Of a stretch of DNA of 29,008 nt, positions 9,248-16,630 are shown one piece after another. The DNA comes from Oscillospiraceae bacterium. Its GTDB lineage: Bacteria; Bacillota_A; Clostridia; Oscillospirales; Oscillospiraceae. The first letter of the stretch is position 1. Every line of letters starts with the position of its first letter. The notes under the pieces were generated by a model. That model saw nothing but the letters and a program-made list of their open reading frames with translations. It was not told the origin of the DNA and made no database searches. The stretch spans positions 1-29,008 of the forward strand of contig JAETOP010000041.1 of NCBI GenBank assembly GCA_021771675.1, read 5' to 3'. Both the position numbers and the translations under genes were made by a program.

Positions 9248-9963
9248 TTCTTTTTGCTCTCCGTAAATTCAACAAAGCGAGCGATAAACTCGTTCTTTCT
9301 GGGATGGCTGATGGGGAGTGTTTCTTTCCCAACCTCAACCTCCATGCCGGAAATTTTTGTGATCCGCATGAGATTCACAAGCAGGTAATTGTTACATTTG
9401 GCAAATCCGCAGGGTTCCAGCTGCTGCGCAACGCTTTTCATGGTCTGATAGATTCGGAACTCTCCTACATCCGTATGATAGATGCAGTGATGCGCCCGAA
9501 CCTCCACATAAGAAATCTGCCGGGGCAGCAGGCGAACATAGCCGGATTCTGTTTTCAGCAGAACGTCCGTGCTTTTGCGGGACGGGGAGAACTGAATCCT
9601 TGATAGAAATCTGGTGAACTTCAGCTTGAACTGGGGGTATTTGACCGGCTTTACAATGAAGTCCGTTGCTCCCACTTCGTAGCCCTGTATGGCGTACTGC
9701 TGCATGCTGGTCACAAAAACGAGCAGGACGGCGCTGTCCTTTTCCCGGAGGGCATGGGCGGCATCCATCCCGTTGAGCATGGGCATCATAATATCCATGA
9801 AGATCATGTCGTATTGGGCAGAATACTGATCCAGAAAGGCAATTGCGTTGGTGAAAAGATGGATTTCAACGGGTATCTGAAATTCTGCGCAGTACCGGCG
9901 GATGTTCTGCTCCAGCAGCTCGGCGGATGCGTTTTCGTCTTCAACGATGGCAATTTTCAACAC
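9244..9963 (-). CDS. LytTR-family response regulator
   Basis: 239 residues. I chose GTG 9963 (TTG 9960 is the alternative) because GAGGTG lies 6 nt upstream and the receiver domain begins at once (KIAIVEDENAS). Receiver: acidic pair in VEDE, phosphoacceptor Asp57 in FMDIMMP, VTS switch residue and the conserved Lys in IVKPVKY. A C-terminal LytTR DNA-binding domain follows from about residue 140 (LPRQISYVEVRAHHCIYHT ... FAKCNNYLLVNL). LytTR domains bind pairs of short direct repeats about two helical turns apart, which matches the four repeat pairs found upstream of the glycosidase operons. It is co-transcribed with the kinase from a strong constitutive-looking promoter. No other regulator gene is present in the window. 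Confidence 0.93.
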   Translation of the reverse strand: MLKIAIVEDENASAELLEQNIRRYCAEFQIPVEIHLFTNAIAFLDQYSAQYDMIFMDIMMPMLNGMDAAHALREKDSAVLLVFVTSMQQYAIQGYEVGATDFIVKPVKYPQFKLKFTRFLSRIQFSPSRKSTDVLLKTESGYVRLLPRQISYVEVRAHHCIYHTDVGEFRIYQTMKSVAQQLEPCGFAKCNNYLLVNLMRITKISGMEVEVGKETLPISHPRKNEFIARFVEFTESKKK

Positions 9964-9987
9964 AATCTTCACCTCATTTACGTCCCC

Positions 9988-10016
9988 ATTATAGCGAATT
10001 GTAAAAAATTTGTCAA
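9988..10016 (-). promoter_or_regulatory. Perfect-consensus sigmaA promoter of the two-component operon
   Basis: On the minus strand, TTGACA (10016-10011) and TATAAT (9993-9988) are separated by exactly 17 nt. Both hexamers match the housekeeping consensus completely. Transcription would start near 9981, leaving an 18-nt leader with the GAGGTG ribosome site. This suggests that kinase and regulator are made constitutively rather than by autoinduction. Confidence 0.9.
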
Positions 10017-10037
10017 TGCGTGATGAAGGAATTATAA

Positions 10038-10104
10038 AGTCTGTGCGGTGGAGCTTCAAGGTTATGCGGTCTTTCTTGTATTCTTGGAGGCAATGGCGTA
10101 CTGT
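10038..10104 (+). promoter_or_regulatory. Predicted LytTR-controlled promoter P2
   Basis: Repeats AGTCTGTGCGGT (10038-10049) and AGGTTATGCGGT (10059-10070) have a 21-bp period. The -10 candidate TACTGT (10099-10104) starts 32 nt after the last base of the second TGC, and TTGTAT (10076-10081) lies at a 17-nt spacing as a weak -35. The promoter is divergent from the two-component promoter and drives the 10153-15436 operon. Confidence 0.77.
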
Positions 10105-10152
10105 TAAGCAAGAGATTGTGGGATACCCACAAAATATTAAGGAGGAATCATT

Positions 10153-10779
10153 ATGAAGAAGATCATCACCGTCCTGCTGGCAGTTGCGATGCTGGCTTGT
10201 ACGCTCACCGCCTGCGGTGGCGATGCCGCTGCTGCAAAGGAAGCCAAAACCACTGGTATTTATCTGTCCCCTGCACAGCTCAGCTACACCAATATGCGTC
10301 CCCAGTACAACTATTATCTGACCACCTTCACCCAGCAGGAGCTGACTCTGATGGATGATAACACATACTGTCTGATCATCTCCTCCTCTTGCTTCTCCGC
10401 TCTGGAGCTGGCAGAGAGCACCAACGATGCCAAGGGCAACGAGCGCACGAACTACATCACCAAGATTTATGGAACCTGCACCAGCAAGCCCAATGACCTG
10501 GATGATGACCTGGTGGATGTGAGCCTGGGCAAGATTACCCGAGTTGTCAAGAGCTATGACCAGACCTACTTTGTGGACACCGCTGCATGGAATGATGCCA
10601 TGGGCAAGGCCGTTCAGCCTCCTATCGGCACCGATCCGTCCACCGGCGCTCCCATTTATGATGAGAATGCCAAGCCCCTGACCGCTGAGGAATATATTGC
10701 TACCATCACCCTGGCCGAGACGGAAATCCAGGTCAACAACAAGCTCTGCACCTTTGACTATACCGACTTCGGCATTTAA
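10153..10779 (+). CDS. Lipoprotein of unknown function, first gene of P2 operon
   Basis: 208 residues, RBS AAGGAGGA about 6 nt upstream. Signal peptide with lipobox LTAC (Cys21), so it should be anchored on the outer face of the membrane. The mature part starts with an Ala/Lys linker and then TTGIYLSPAQLSYTN. It has alternating hydrophobic strands, an Asp-rich stretch (NDLDDDLVDVSLG) and a second Cys pair, which suggests a small beta-rich domain. I recognise no family. It is the first gene behind a predicted LytTR promoter and 29 nt upstream of a GH3 gene, so a glycan-binding or enzyme-accessory role is plausible. A sensory partner for the kinase is another possibility. Confidence 0.75.
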   Translation: MKKIITVLLAVAMLACTLTACGGDAAAAKEAKTTGIYLSPAQLSYTNMRPQYNYYLTTFTQQELTLMDDNTYCLIISSSCFSALELAESTNDAKGNERTNYITKIYGTCTSKPNDLDDDLVDVSLGKITRVVKSYDQTYFVDTAAWNDAMGKAVQPPIGTDPSTGAPIYDENAKPLTAEEYIATITLAETEIQVNNKLCTFDYTDFGI

Positions 10780-10808
10780 CAGCGTTTCTCTAAAGGAGAG
10801 GGCACACA

Positions 10809-13691
10809 ATGAAGAGTATGAATTTGTGGCGGGGGTTGTCGGCAGCACTGGCGCTGCTTCTGTGCCTGACAAGCTTTGGCACCCAGCTGGCGTTTACCCG
10901 TGAGGGTGATGTGAATCTGTTCCTGGACACCCGCCCGCCGGTCATTGCCGGTACAGACGACACCACCTATTTTAAGTCCGATTATGCCACCAAGGATGAA
11001 ATGCTGGAGGCCCAGAAGGCATATCTCATCCAGTGCCAGACCGAGGGCAGCGTGTTGCTGCGCAACGAGAACAACGCCCTGCCTCTGGGACAGAACGCAG
11101 CTGTGACATTGTTCGGCTATGCGGCGGCGACACCTGTCTACCATGGTGGCTCCGGCGGCCCTGCCAATGCAGGCATCAACCTGTATGATGCCTTGAAGGC
11201 AGAGGGGGTGGCGGTCAATGAAGCTGTGTACAATGCGATCACCAGTACAACCTCTAGCCGCACGAAAACCGGCCTGATCGGCGAGATTCCGGCGTCGGCT
11301 TATCAGGGAACTGAAAGCTCCTTTGCCTCCTACGCGGATGCAGCAATCTATGTGGTCAGCCGCTTCGGCGGTGAAGAGGGTGATCTGAATCACGGCCTGC
11401 AGGGCGACTGGCAGGAGGGCCCCCAGGGAATCCGGGAGCTGGCGCTGCATCCAGAGGAGCTGGATACCATCAAGCTGATTCAGGATTCCGGCAAGTTCGG
11501 TAAACTGATCGTTGTGGTGAACTCCGGCTATGCCATGGAGCTTCAGGAAATGATTGATCTGGGTGTGGATGCTATCCTTTGGGTCGGCTATCCCGGCAGC
11601 TACGGTATGATTGGCGTGGCACAGATGCTGACCGGCAAGGCGGATCCCTCCGGCCGCAATGTAATCACCTATGCAGCCAACTCCCTGTCCTCTGCAGCCA
11701 TGCAGAATGCGGGTGACTTTACCTTCAGCAATCTCACCGGCCTGTACAAGAACAAATACCTGGTCTATTCCGAGGGGATTTACGTCGGTTATAAGTATTA
11801 TGAGACCCGTTATCAGGATCAGGTGCTTGGCATCAACAATGCGGATTCTGCCAAGGGCGTTTACGCTACCCAGAATGGCGCATGGAATTATGCCGATGAA
11901 ATGGTGTACACCTTCGGCGAAGGCAGAAGCTATGCTGACTTTACCCAGGAACTACTGAGCGTGGAATGGAATCGGGATACGCATATCGTCACGGCTCAGG
12001 TGAAGGTGACAAACAACGGTGCGCCGAATTACAGCGGCAAGTCCAAGGATGTGGTGCAGCTGTATGTCCAGCTTCCTTATGAGGCGGGGCAGGCGGAGAA
12101 GAGCGCCATCCAGATTGCCGACTTTGAAAAGACCTCCGCGCTGGCAGCAGGGGAGAGCGAAACCATTACCCTGACCTTCTCCGATTATATCTTCGCTGCC
12201 TATGACACCAATGCGGTCAATGGAGCGGATGCTTCCCGGAAGGGCTGCTATGTGTTTGATGCCGGTGACTATTACTTCACCATCGGCAGCGGTGCCCATG
12301 ATGCGCTGAACAATGTACTGGCTGCCCGGGGTGTGACCGGTATGTTCGATGCAGAGGGGAATCCTGTGGAGGGGGAGCCGGGCAAGGTACAGAAAATCAA
12401 TCTTGCCGAGACAGATAATCAGACCTACGCCGTATCTCCCCAGACCGGGGAAGTAGTTTCCAATCTGTTTGAGGACCGTGACATCAATTACTTTATTCCC
12501 GGCGCTGCTACTTACATGACCCGTTCCGACTGGAACACCTTCCCCGAAACCGTCACTTCTCTGACGGCTACTCCCGAGATTCAGAATCTCATGGAGAATT
12601 TCCAGTACGAAAAGCCTGCGGACGCTCCGGATATCTCCGTTTATAAGCATAAGCAGCAGAATGGGATTAGCTTCATTGATATGAAGGACGTTCCCTTTGA
12701 CGATCCCAAATGGGACGAGTTCATTGACCAGCTGACGGTTGGTGAACTGGCGCAGATCGTTGGTGACAAGATGGGTCTGGATTCCGTCGAGTCTGTGGCC
12801 ATGCCGGCTTACTCCGGTGGTGACGGCCCTGACGGCTATCAGGCTGGCGGTGTGCTGTACAATGCGGAAATGCTCTGTGCGGGAACCTTCAGCAAGGAAA
12901 TGCTGCGCCTGCGGGGTGACTTCTTCGGTGAGGACAGCCTGCATCTGGGCTTCCGTCAGACCTATTCACCCGGCGGCAATATCCACCGCACACCCTACTC
13001 CGGACGAAACTTTGAATACTACTCCGAGGATGCCCTGCTGTCCTATTTGTGCGGCGAGGTGCAGACCAAGGCCATGGTGGAAAAGGGCTGCGCCGGTATG
13101 TTCAAGCATTTCTGCGGCAACGATCAGGAGACCAACCGTCACGGAGTAGCCAGCTTCATGACCGAGCAGACTTACCGTGAGGTTTGCCTGAAGGGCTTTG
13201 AAGGCGGCCTGAGCAAGGATCACTCTCTGGGAACCATGACGGCATATAACCGGATTGGTTGCATCCCCACAGCTTCCGACTATGCCACCATGACCCAGGT
13301 GCTTCGCAACGAATGGGGCTTCACCGGCATCAATATGACGGACTCCTCCAAGGACTCCGCATCGTATATGGGAACCGCAGATGCGCTGAAAGCAGGAACC
13401 ACCCAGTTCAACAATGACCCGGGACGAGTTCCGGAGGCTTCCAATCTGCTGACAAAGAACCGTGATGGATTTATCTGGGGCAAGCTACGGGATGTTGCCA
13501 AGTATTTCCTGTACACCATGGTTCACTCTAACTTGATTAACGGCCTTGCGCCTGAGGTCGAGGTTGCGGACTTCACGCCCTGGTGGCAGCCTGCGCTGAT
13601 CTGCCTGAATGCGGTTGTGGCCGTCCTGTATGTGAGTGCGACGGTAACATTCCTGATTGTGGCTTATCGGAAAAAGAAGGAGGGCAAGTGA
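10809..13691 (+). CDS. Membrane-anchored circularly permuted GH3 glycosidase (paralogue 2)
   Basis: 960 residues, RBS AAAGGAGAG upstream. Predicted extracellular exo-beta-glycosidase. N-terminal signal-anchor helix (about 8-30); alpha/beta sandwich domain with SRFGGEEGDLNHGL (Glu189 aligns with the candidate acid/base); a fibronectin-III-like domain; the TIM-barrel domain with GGNIHRTPYSGRNFEYYSED, FKHFCGND and nucleophile Asp845 in INMTDSSKD; then TPWWQPAL and a C-terminal helix ending in YRKKKEGK. It is permuted relative to standard GH3 enzymes and more distant from the paralogues at 4684 and 16631 than those are from each other; the barrel nucleophile segment and the GEEGD loop differ. It lies 29 nt after a lipoprotein gene and 1 nt before a small membrane-protein gene, so this cassette is probably translated as a unit. 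Confidence 0.87.
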   Translation: MKSMNLWRGLSAALALLLCLTSFGTQLAFTREGDVNLFLDTRPPVIAGTDDTTYFKSDYATKDEMLEAQKAYLIQCQTEGSVLLRNENNALPLGQNAAVTLFGYAAATPVYHGGSGGPANAGINLYDALKAEGVAVNEAVYNAITSTTSSRTKTGLIGEIPASAYQGTESSFASYADAAIYVVSRFGGEEGDLNHGLQGDWQEGPQGIRELALHPEELDTIKLIQDSGKFGKLIVVVNSGYAMELQEMIDLGVDAILWVGYPGSYGMIGVAQMLTGKADPSGRNVITYAANSLSSAAMQNAGDFTFSNLTGLYKNKYLVYSEGIYVGYKYYETRYQDQVLGINNADSAKGVYATQNGAWNYADEMVYTFGEGRSYADFTQELLSVEWNRDTHIVTAQVKVTNNGAPNYSGKSKDVVQLYVQLPYEAGQAEKSAIQIADFEKTSALAAGESETITLTFSDYIFAAYDTNAVNGADASRKGCYVFDAGDYYFTIGSGAHDALNNVLAARGVTGMFDAEGNPVEGEPGKVQKINLAETDNQTYAVSPQTGEVVSNLFEDRDINYFIPGAATYMTRSDWNTFPETVTSLTATPEIQNLMENFQYEKPADAPDISVYKHKQQNGISFIDMKDVPFDDPKWDEFIDQLTVGELAQIVGDKMGLDSVESVAMPAYSGGDGPDGYQAGGVLYNAEMLCAGTFSKEMLRLRGDFFGEDSLHLGFRQTYSPGGNIHRTPYSGRNFEYYSEDALLSYLCGEVQTKAMVEKGCAGMFKHFCGNDQETNRHGVASFMTEQTYREVCLKGFEGGLSKDHSLGTMTAYNRIGCIPTASDYATMTQVLRNEWGFTGINMTDSSKDSASYMGTADALKAGTTQFNNDPGRVPEASNLLTKNRDGFIWGKLRDVAKYFLYTMVHSNLINGLAPEVEVADFTPWWQPALICLNAVVAVLYVSATVTFLIVAYRKKKEGK

Positions 13692-13692
13692 T

Positions 13693-14088
13693 ATGCTGAA
13701 GAACAAGACCATTGGCTTCTACATTGCTTTCTTTTCGGGTGCGGTGGCTGTGGCTGCCAGCATTGCCTATCTGGCAATTTATATGGCAACGGCAGCTGAG
13801 ACCGTTGACCGGGTATTCAGCTGGTTCACCTTTGGCTTTATGCTTGCGGGCGGCTTGATCGCCACAGCCGGTGAACTGACAAGGATGAAATGGATCCCCC
13901 TGGCAAGCTGCGCCTGCTTCTCTCTGGCACTGGCAAACCATGCGGTCGAATTTGCCTACCCGCTGGCAGATGTGCTGACAAAGGTTCCCTTTTTCGGGGG
14001 CAACTATCCGCTGGCGCTGACCTTCACCGTTATTTTCGGCGTGATCGCACTTGCTTCCATCACTGCCGCTTTTATGAAACACGAGTAA
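13693..14088 (+). CDS. Small four-helix membrane protein
   Basis: 131 residues, start ATG 13693 just after the GH3 stop, with AAGGAGGGC inside the end of the GH3 gene as ribosome site. Four hydrophobic segments: about 8-30, 44-62, 66-84 and 101-124, with short polar loops and a charged tail (MKHE). No family recognised and no catalytic motif visible. Tight coupling to the GH3 upstream and the lipoprotein 19 nt downstream suggests a role in anchoring, assembling or chaperoning those two surface proteins; this is inference only. Confidence 0.75.
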   Translation: MLKNKTIGFYIAFFSGAVAVAASIAYLAIYMATAAETVDRVFSWFTFGFMLAGGLIATAGELTRMKWIPLASCACFSLALANHAVEFAYPLADVLTKVPFFGGNYPLALTFTVIFGVIALASITAAFMKHE

Positions 14089-14107
14089 AAAAGAGGAGGA
14101 AAAAACA

Positions 14108-15436
14108 ATGAAAAAGACTCTGGCACTGATCCTGGCCATTGCGATGATGGCCACCCTGATGGCTGCTTGCGGCCAAGACAAAACCGTTGCGACAGAAACC
14201 ACTGCCGCGACAACCGAAGCCCCCGCTCCCACCAAGAGCTTCCAGTTCACAGGCGTATACTCCGAAGAGGGCGAGTTCGCCTCCATGCTGGCTGCGGCGT
14301 TTCTGCTGAATCTGAACGAGGACGGCACCGCTTCCTGCGACAAATACGCCTATGGCCAGTACAATGCTGACCCCGCCGCTTCTAACCCCAGCTATGCTGC
14401 CGGGTATCTCACCGGTAAGTGGAAGGAAGTGGAGAAGGACGGCGTTCCCTGCCTTCAGATCAAGCTGGAAGCAGCTGGCGGCGCGAATGCCCAGACCGCC
14501 TATGCTTACGACATTGCCGGGGAATACTCCTTTGAGATGACCTTCCCCGTTGTCCCTGGCGCAAGCTATACCCGTAATGTTACCATGTCCGGCAGTGAGG
14601 AGAAGGCTTTTGCCGATGCGGATGCTTTCATCCAGGGCAAGAAAATGGAATTTGTGGCACCTGAACACGTGGGCGTGTTTACGGATGCCGAGCAGAATGC
14701 CACCGCCTATCTGCAGGCCGATGGCACCATGCTGATCTATGCCGGATATGACAAGTTCGCTGATGGTAAGTGGATGGTTGGCGCCGATGGTGTCAGCATT
14801 ACCATCGGCGGTGAGGCTGCTAACGTAACCACTGAGGGCAATACCGCATCCTTCACCGTTGACCGCAGCTTGGATGGAGCCAATTCTGTAACCTACAACC
14901 TGGTTTGCAGTGATGTTTCCGCTCTGCCTGCCGCTGAGATCGCAGAGGACACTCCCTATACCTGCTCTGTGGATATGGGCGGCAACGCCACCACCGCAGA
15001 ACTGGCTCTGCAGGCTGATGGGACTGCCAACCTGAAGGTGTTCACTGACATTCCCTGCACCTATACCCGCATCGGCGATGTGGCTGCTTTGGAACTTGCC
15101 GGTGAGCTGGAAGGCTTTGCTGCTCAGATCTGGCCCAATATCAGCCATGCTTATATCCTGAATGAGGATCACAGCATGCAGGGTGTAAAGACCGTTTTTC
15201 AGGCAGGTGATCTGGTGCTGATCGCTCTGGATGACACACAGATGAAGGTCGTGTTCCCCTCTTATCACATGGAGCGCGACGGATTCACCTACACCATCAG
15301 CGAGGATGGCGCATCCATGACCGTCACCGCTCCCGGTGAGGAGGAATTGGGTGCTTTTGGCCAGATCTGGGCCGGTGCCGGCGCGGAAAACTGGACCATC
15401 GATGGCAATACCGCTGCCCCTGCCGCAGATAAATAA
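14108..15436 (+). CDS. Repeat-containing lipoprotein of unknown function
   Basis: 442 residues, RBS AGAGGAGGA upstream. Lipobox LMAAC (Cys21), then a Thr/Ala/Pro linker typical of surface lipoproteins. The mature protein seems built from about three related beta modules: LNEDGTA near residue 69, LQADGTM near 202 and LQADGTA near 301, two of them accompanied by GKWKEVEKDGV or GKWMVGADGV. This looks like repeated lipocalin-like or small beta-barrel units, but I cannot name the family. Last gene of the P2 operon, followed by a strong terminator. Suggested role: substrate capture or cell-surface accessory for the GH3 enzymes. Confidence 0.78.
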   Translation: MKKTLALILAIAMMATLMAACGQDKTVATETTAATTEAPAPTKSFQFTGVYSEEGEFASMLAAAFLLNLNEDGTASCDKYAYGQYNADPAASNPSYAAGYLTGKWKEVEKDGVPCLQIKLEAAGGANAQTAYAYDIAGEYSFEMTFPVVPGASYTRNVTMSGSEEKAFADADAFIQGKKMEFVAPEHVGVFTDAEQNATAYLQADGTMLIYAGYDKFADGKWMVGADGVSITIGGEAANVTTEGNTASFTVDRSLDGANSVTYNLVCSDVSALPAAEIAEDTPYTCSVDMGGNATTAELALQADGTANLKVFTDIPCTYTRIGDVAALELAGELEGFAAQIWPNISHAYILNEDHSMQGVKTVFQAGDLVLIALDDTQMKVVFPSYHMERDGFTYTISEDGASMTVTAPGEEELGAFGQIWAGAGAENWTIDGNTAAPAADK

Positions 15437-15455
15437 GTTACGATAAATGAATGCG

Positions 15456-15492
15456 GGTGCAGGGCTGGAAACGGCTCTGCACCTGTTTTTTT
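15456..15492 (+). terminator. Rho-independent terminator of the P2 operon
   Basis: Hairpin GGTGCAG (15456-15462) with CTGCACC (15477-15483), followed by a run of seven T (15486-15492). It separates the lipoprotein gene from the esterase gene, whose ribosome site begins immediately afterwards. Confidence 0.88.
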
Positions 15493-15514
15493 CGGAGAGG
15501 AGATGGATGATGGT

Positions 15515-16519
15515 ATGAAACATATCTGTTGCCTGTTGGCAGCGATGGTGCTACTGTTCCTGTGTTCTGGCTGTTCAACCAAGGAGACAGCCGAGCTTCC
15601 CACGGATCCTGTGGTAGCGAAGCTGATTCTTGCTCAGGAAGCGACCAAGGTGAATTATGTAGAGGGCGAGACCTTTGATCCCACGGGGCTGATTGTCAAT
15701 GCGAAAATGAGTGACGGAACCGTAGTAGAAAATGTTCCCTTTACCCTGGAGGTAGATACTCCTCTGACAAGGACGACACTGTTTGCGGTAATGCGTTATG
15801 AAGGCAAAACCGTTAACCAGCAGCTGCGCATCACACTTTTGGGTAATGACGAACAGTACAGTGCTGCAAATATGCAGTATGTTCCGGGCAGTGCATTGGA
15901 AGGTAAGCTCTTCTACTGGCTTGGCTCCTCTGTGACCTATGGTGCCAGTGCCTGCGGAGAGTCCATGGCTGATTTCCTGGCCAAAAGGGACGGTGCAGTC
16001 TGTATCAAGGAAGCAGTCTCCGGTACCACACTGGCGGATGTGAAAAAGGAGAGTTATGTACAGCGTTTTAACAACTACCTTCTCTCGGAAGAGTGCGCCG
16101 AACATGTGGATGTCTTCATCTGCCAGCTGTCTACCAACGACCGTAATATGCCGGATTCTTTCGGTACCGTTTCCGGGGAGCAAGTGCGGGAGCCGGAGGC
16201 TTTCGATTGCGCAATGACCTTTGGAGCCATCGAGTATATCATTGCCAAAGTCGAGGAAGTTTGGGGATGCCCGGTGCTGTTCTATGTCAATCCGCCTCTG
16301 GATGAGAACTATGAGACCATGGTGAATGGCCTGGAACAGATTGCACAGAAATGGGGGATCCAAATTGTGGATATGTACCATGATGCAGAGTTCAACCAGC
16401 TGACGGAGGAACAAAGAAGCTTGTATATGGCGGATGCAATCCACCCGACCAGAGCCGGATATCGTGACTGGTGGCTGCCAAAATTTGAGGAAGCACTGGA
16501 ATTGGCGGTAAATCCCTAA
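15515..16519 (+). CDS. Lipoprotein SGNH/GDSL-type esterase with N-terminal Ig-like domain
   Basis: 334 residues from ATG 15515. An in-frame ATG at 15503 is too close to the GGAGAGG site, and 15515 starts a normal signal peptide. Lipidated Cys20 (CSGC). Residues about 35-110 look like a bacterial Ig-like domain (YVEGETFDPTGLIV, a common pattern in clostridial surface proteins). The rest is an SGNH hydrolase: block I GSSVTYG (Ser139), block II SGTT, block III STNDR (Asn), block V DAIHPTRAGY (Asp307 and His310). It would remove acetyl or other ester groups from carbohydrate outside the cell so that the glycosidases can act. No LytTR repeat lies in front of it and a terminator sits just upstream, so expression probably depends on read-through from P2 or an unseen promoter. 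Confidence 0.85.
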   Translation: MKHICCLLAAMVLLFLCSGCSTKETAELPTDPVVAKLILAQEATKVNYVEGETFDPTGLIVNAKMSDGTVVENVPFTLEVDTPLTRTTLFAVMRYEGKTVNQQLRITLLGNDEQYSAANMQYVPGSALEGKLFYWLGSSVTYGASACGESMADFLAKRDGAVCIKEAVSGTTLADVKKESYVQRFNNYLLSEECAEHVDVFICQLSTNDRNMPDSFGTVSGEQVREPEAFDCAMTFGAIEYIIAKVEEVWGCPVLFYVNPPLDENYETMVNGLEQIAQKWGIQIVDMYHDAEFNQLTEEQRSLYMADAIHPTRAGYRDWWLPKFEEALELAVNP

Positions 16520-16530
16520 CCTTTCTGAGA

Positions 16531-16597
16531 AGGCTGTGCGGCTGGTAGTAAAGGTTGTGCGGTATGAATTGAAGCGTTAACGTTTGTGTTGTACAGT
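16531..16597 (+). promoter_or_regulatory. Predicted LytTR-controlled promoter P3
   Basis: Repeats AGGCTGTGCGGC (16531-16542) and AGGTTGTGCGGT (16552-16563) have a 21-bp period. The -10 candidate TACAGT (16592-16597) starts 32 nt after the last base of the second TGC, with TTGAAG (16569-16574) 17 nt before it as -35. The segment TTGAAGCGTTAACG (16569-16582) over the -35 also matches 11 of 14 positions of the CcpA cre-like sequence TGTAAGCGTTAACA, so catabolite repression is possible. A TATAAT at 16603-16608 is less likely because its start point would overlap the ribosome site. Confidence 0.75.
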
Positions 16598-16630
16598 ATG
16601 CTTATAATAAAGAAAGAGGAGGCACCCCAT

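Noticed and set aside
9964..10872. N-terminal extension of the response regulator frame
   Set aside because: It is antisense to the 10153 lipoprotein gene. The receiver domain and ribosome site place the start at about 9963, and a consensus promoter lies in between.
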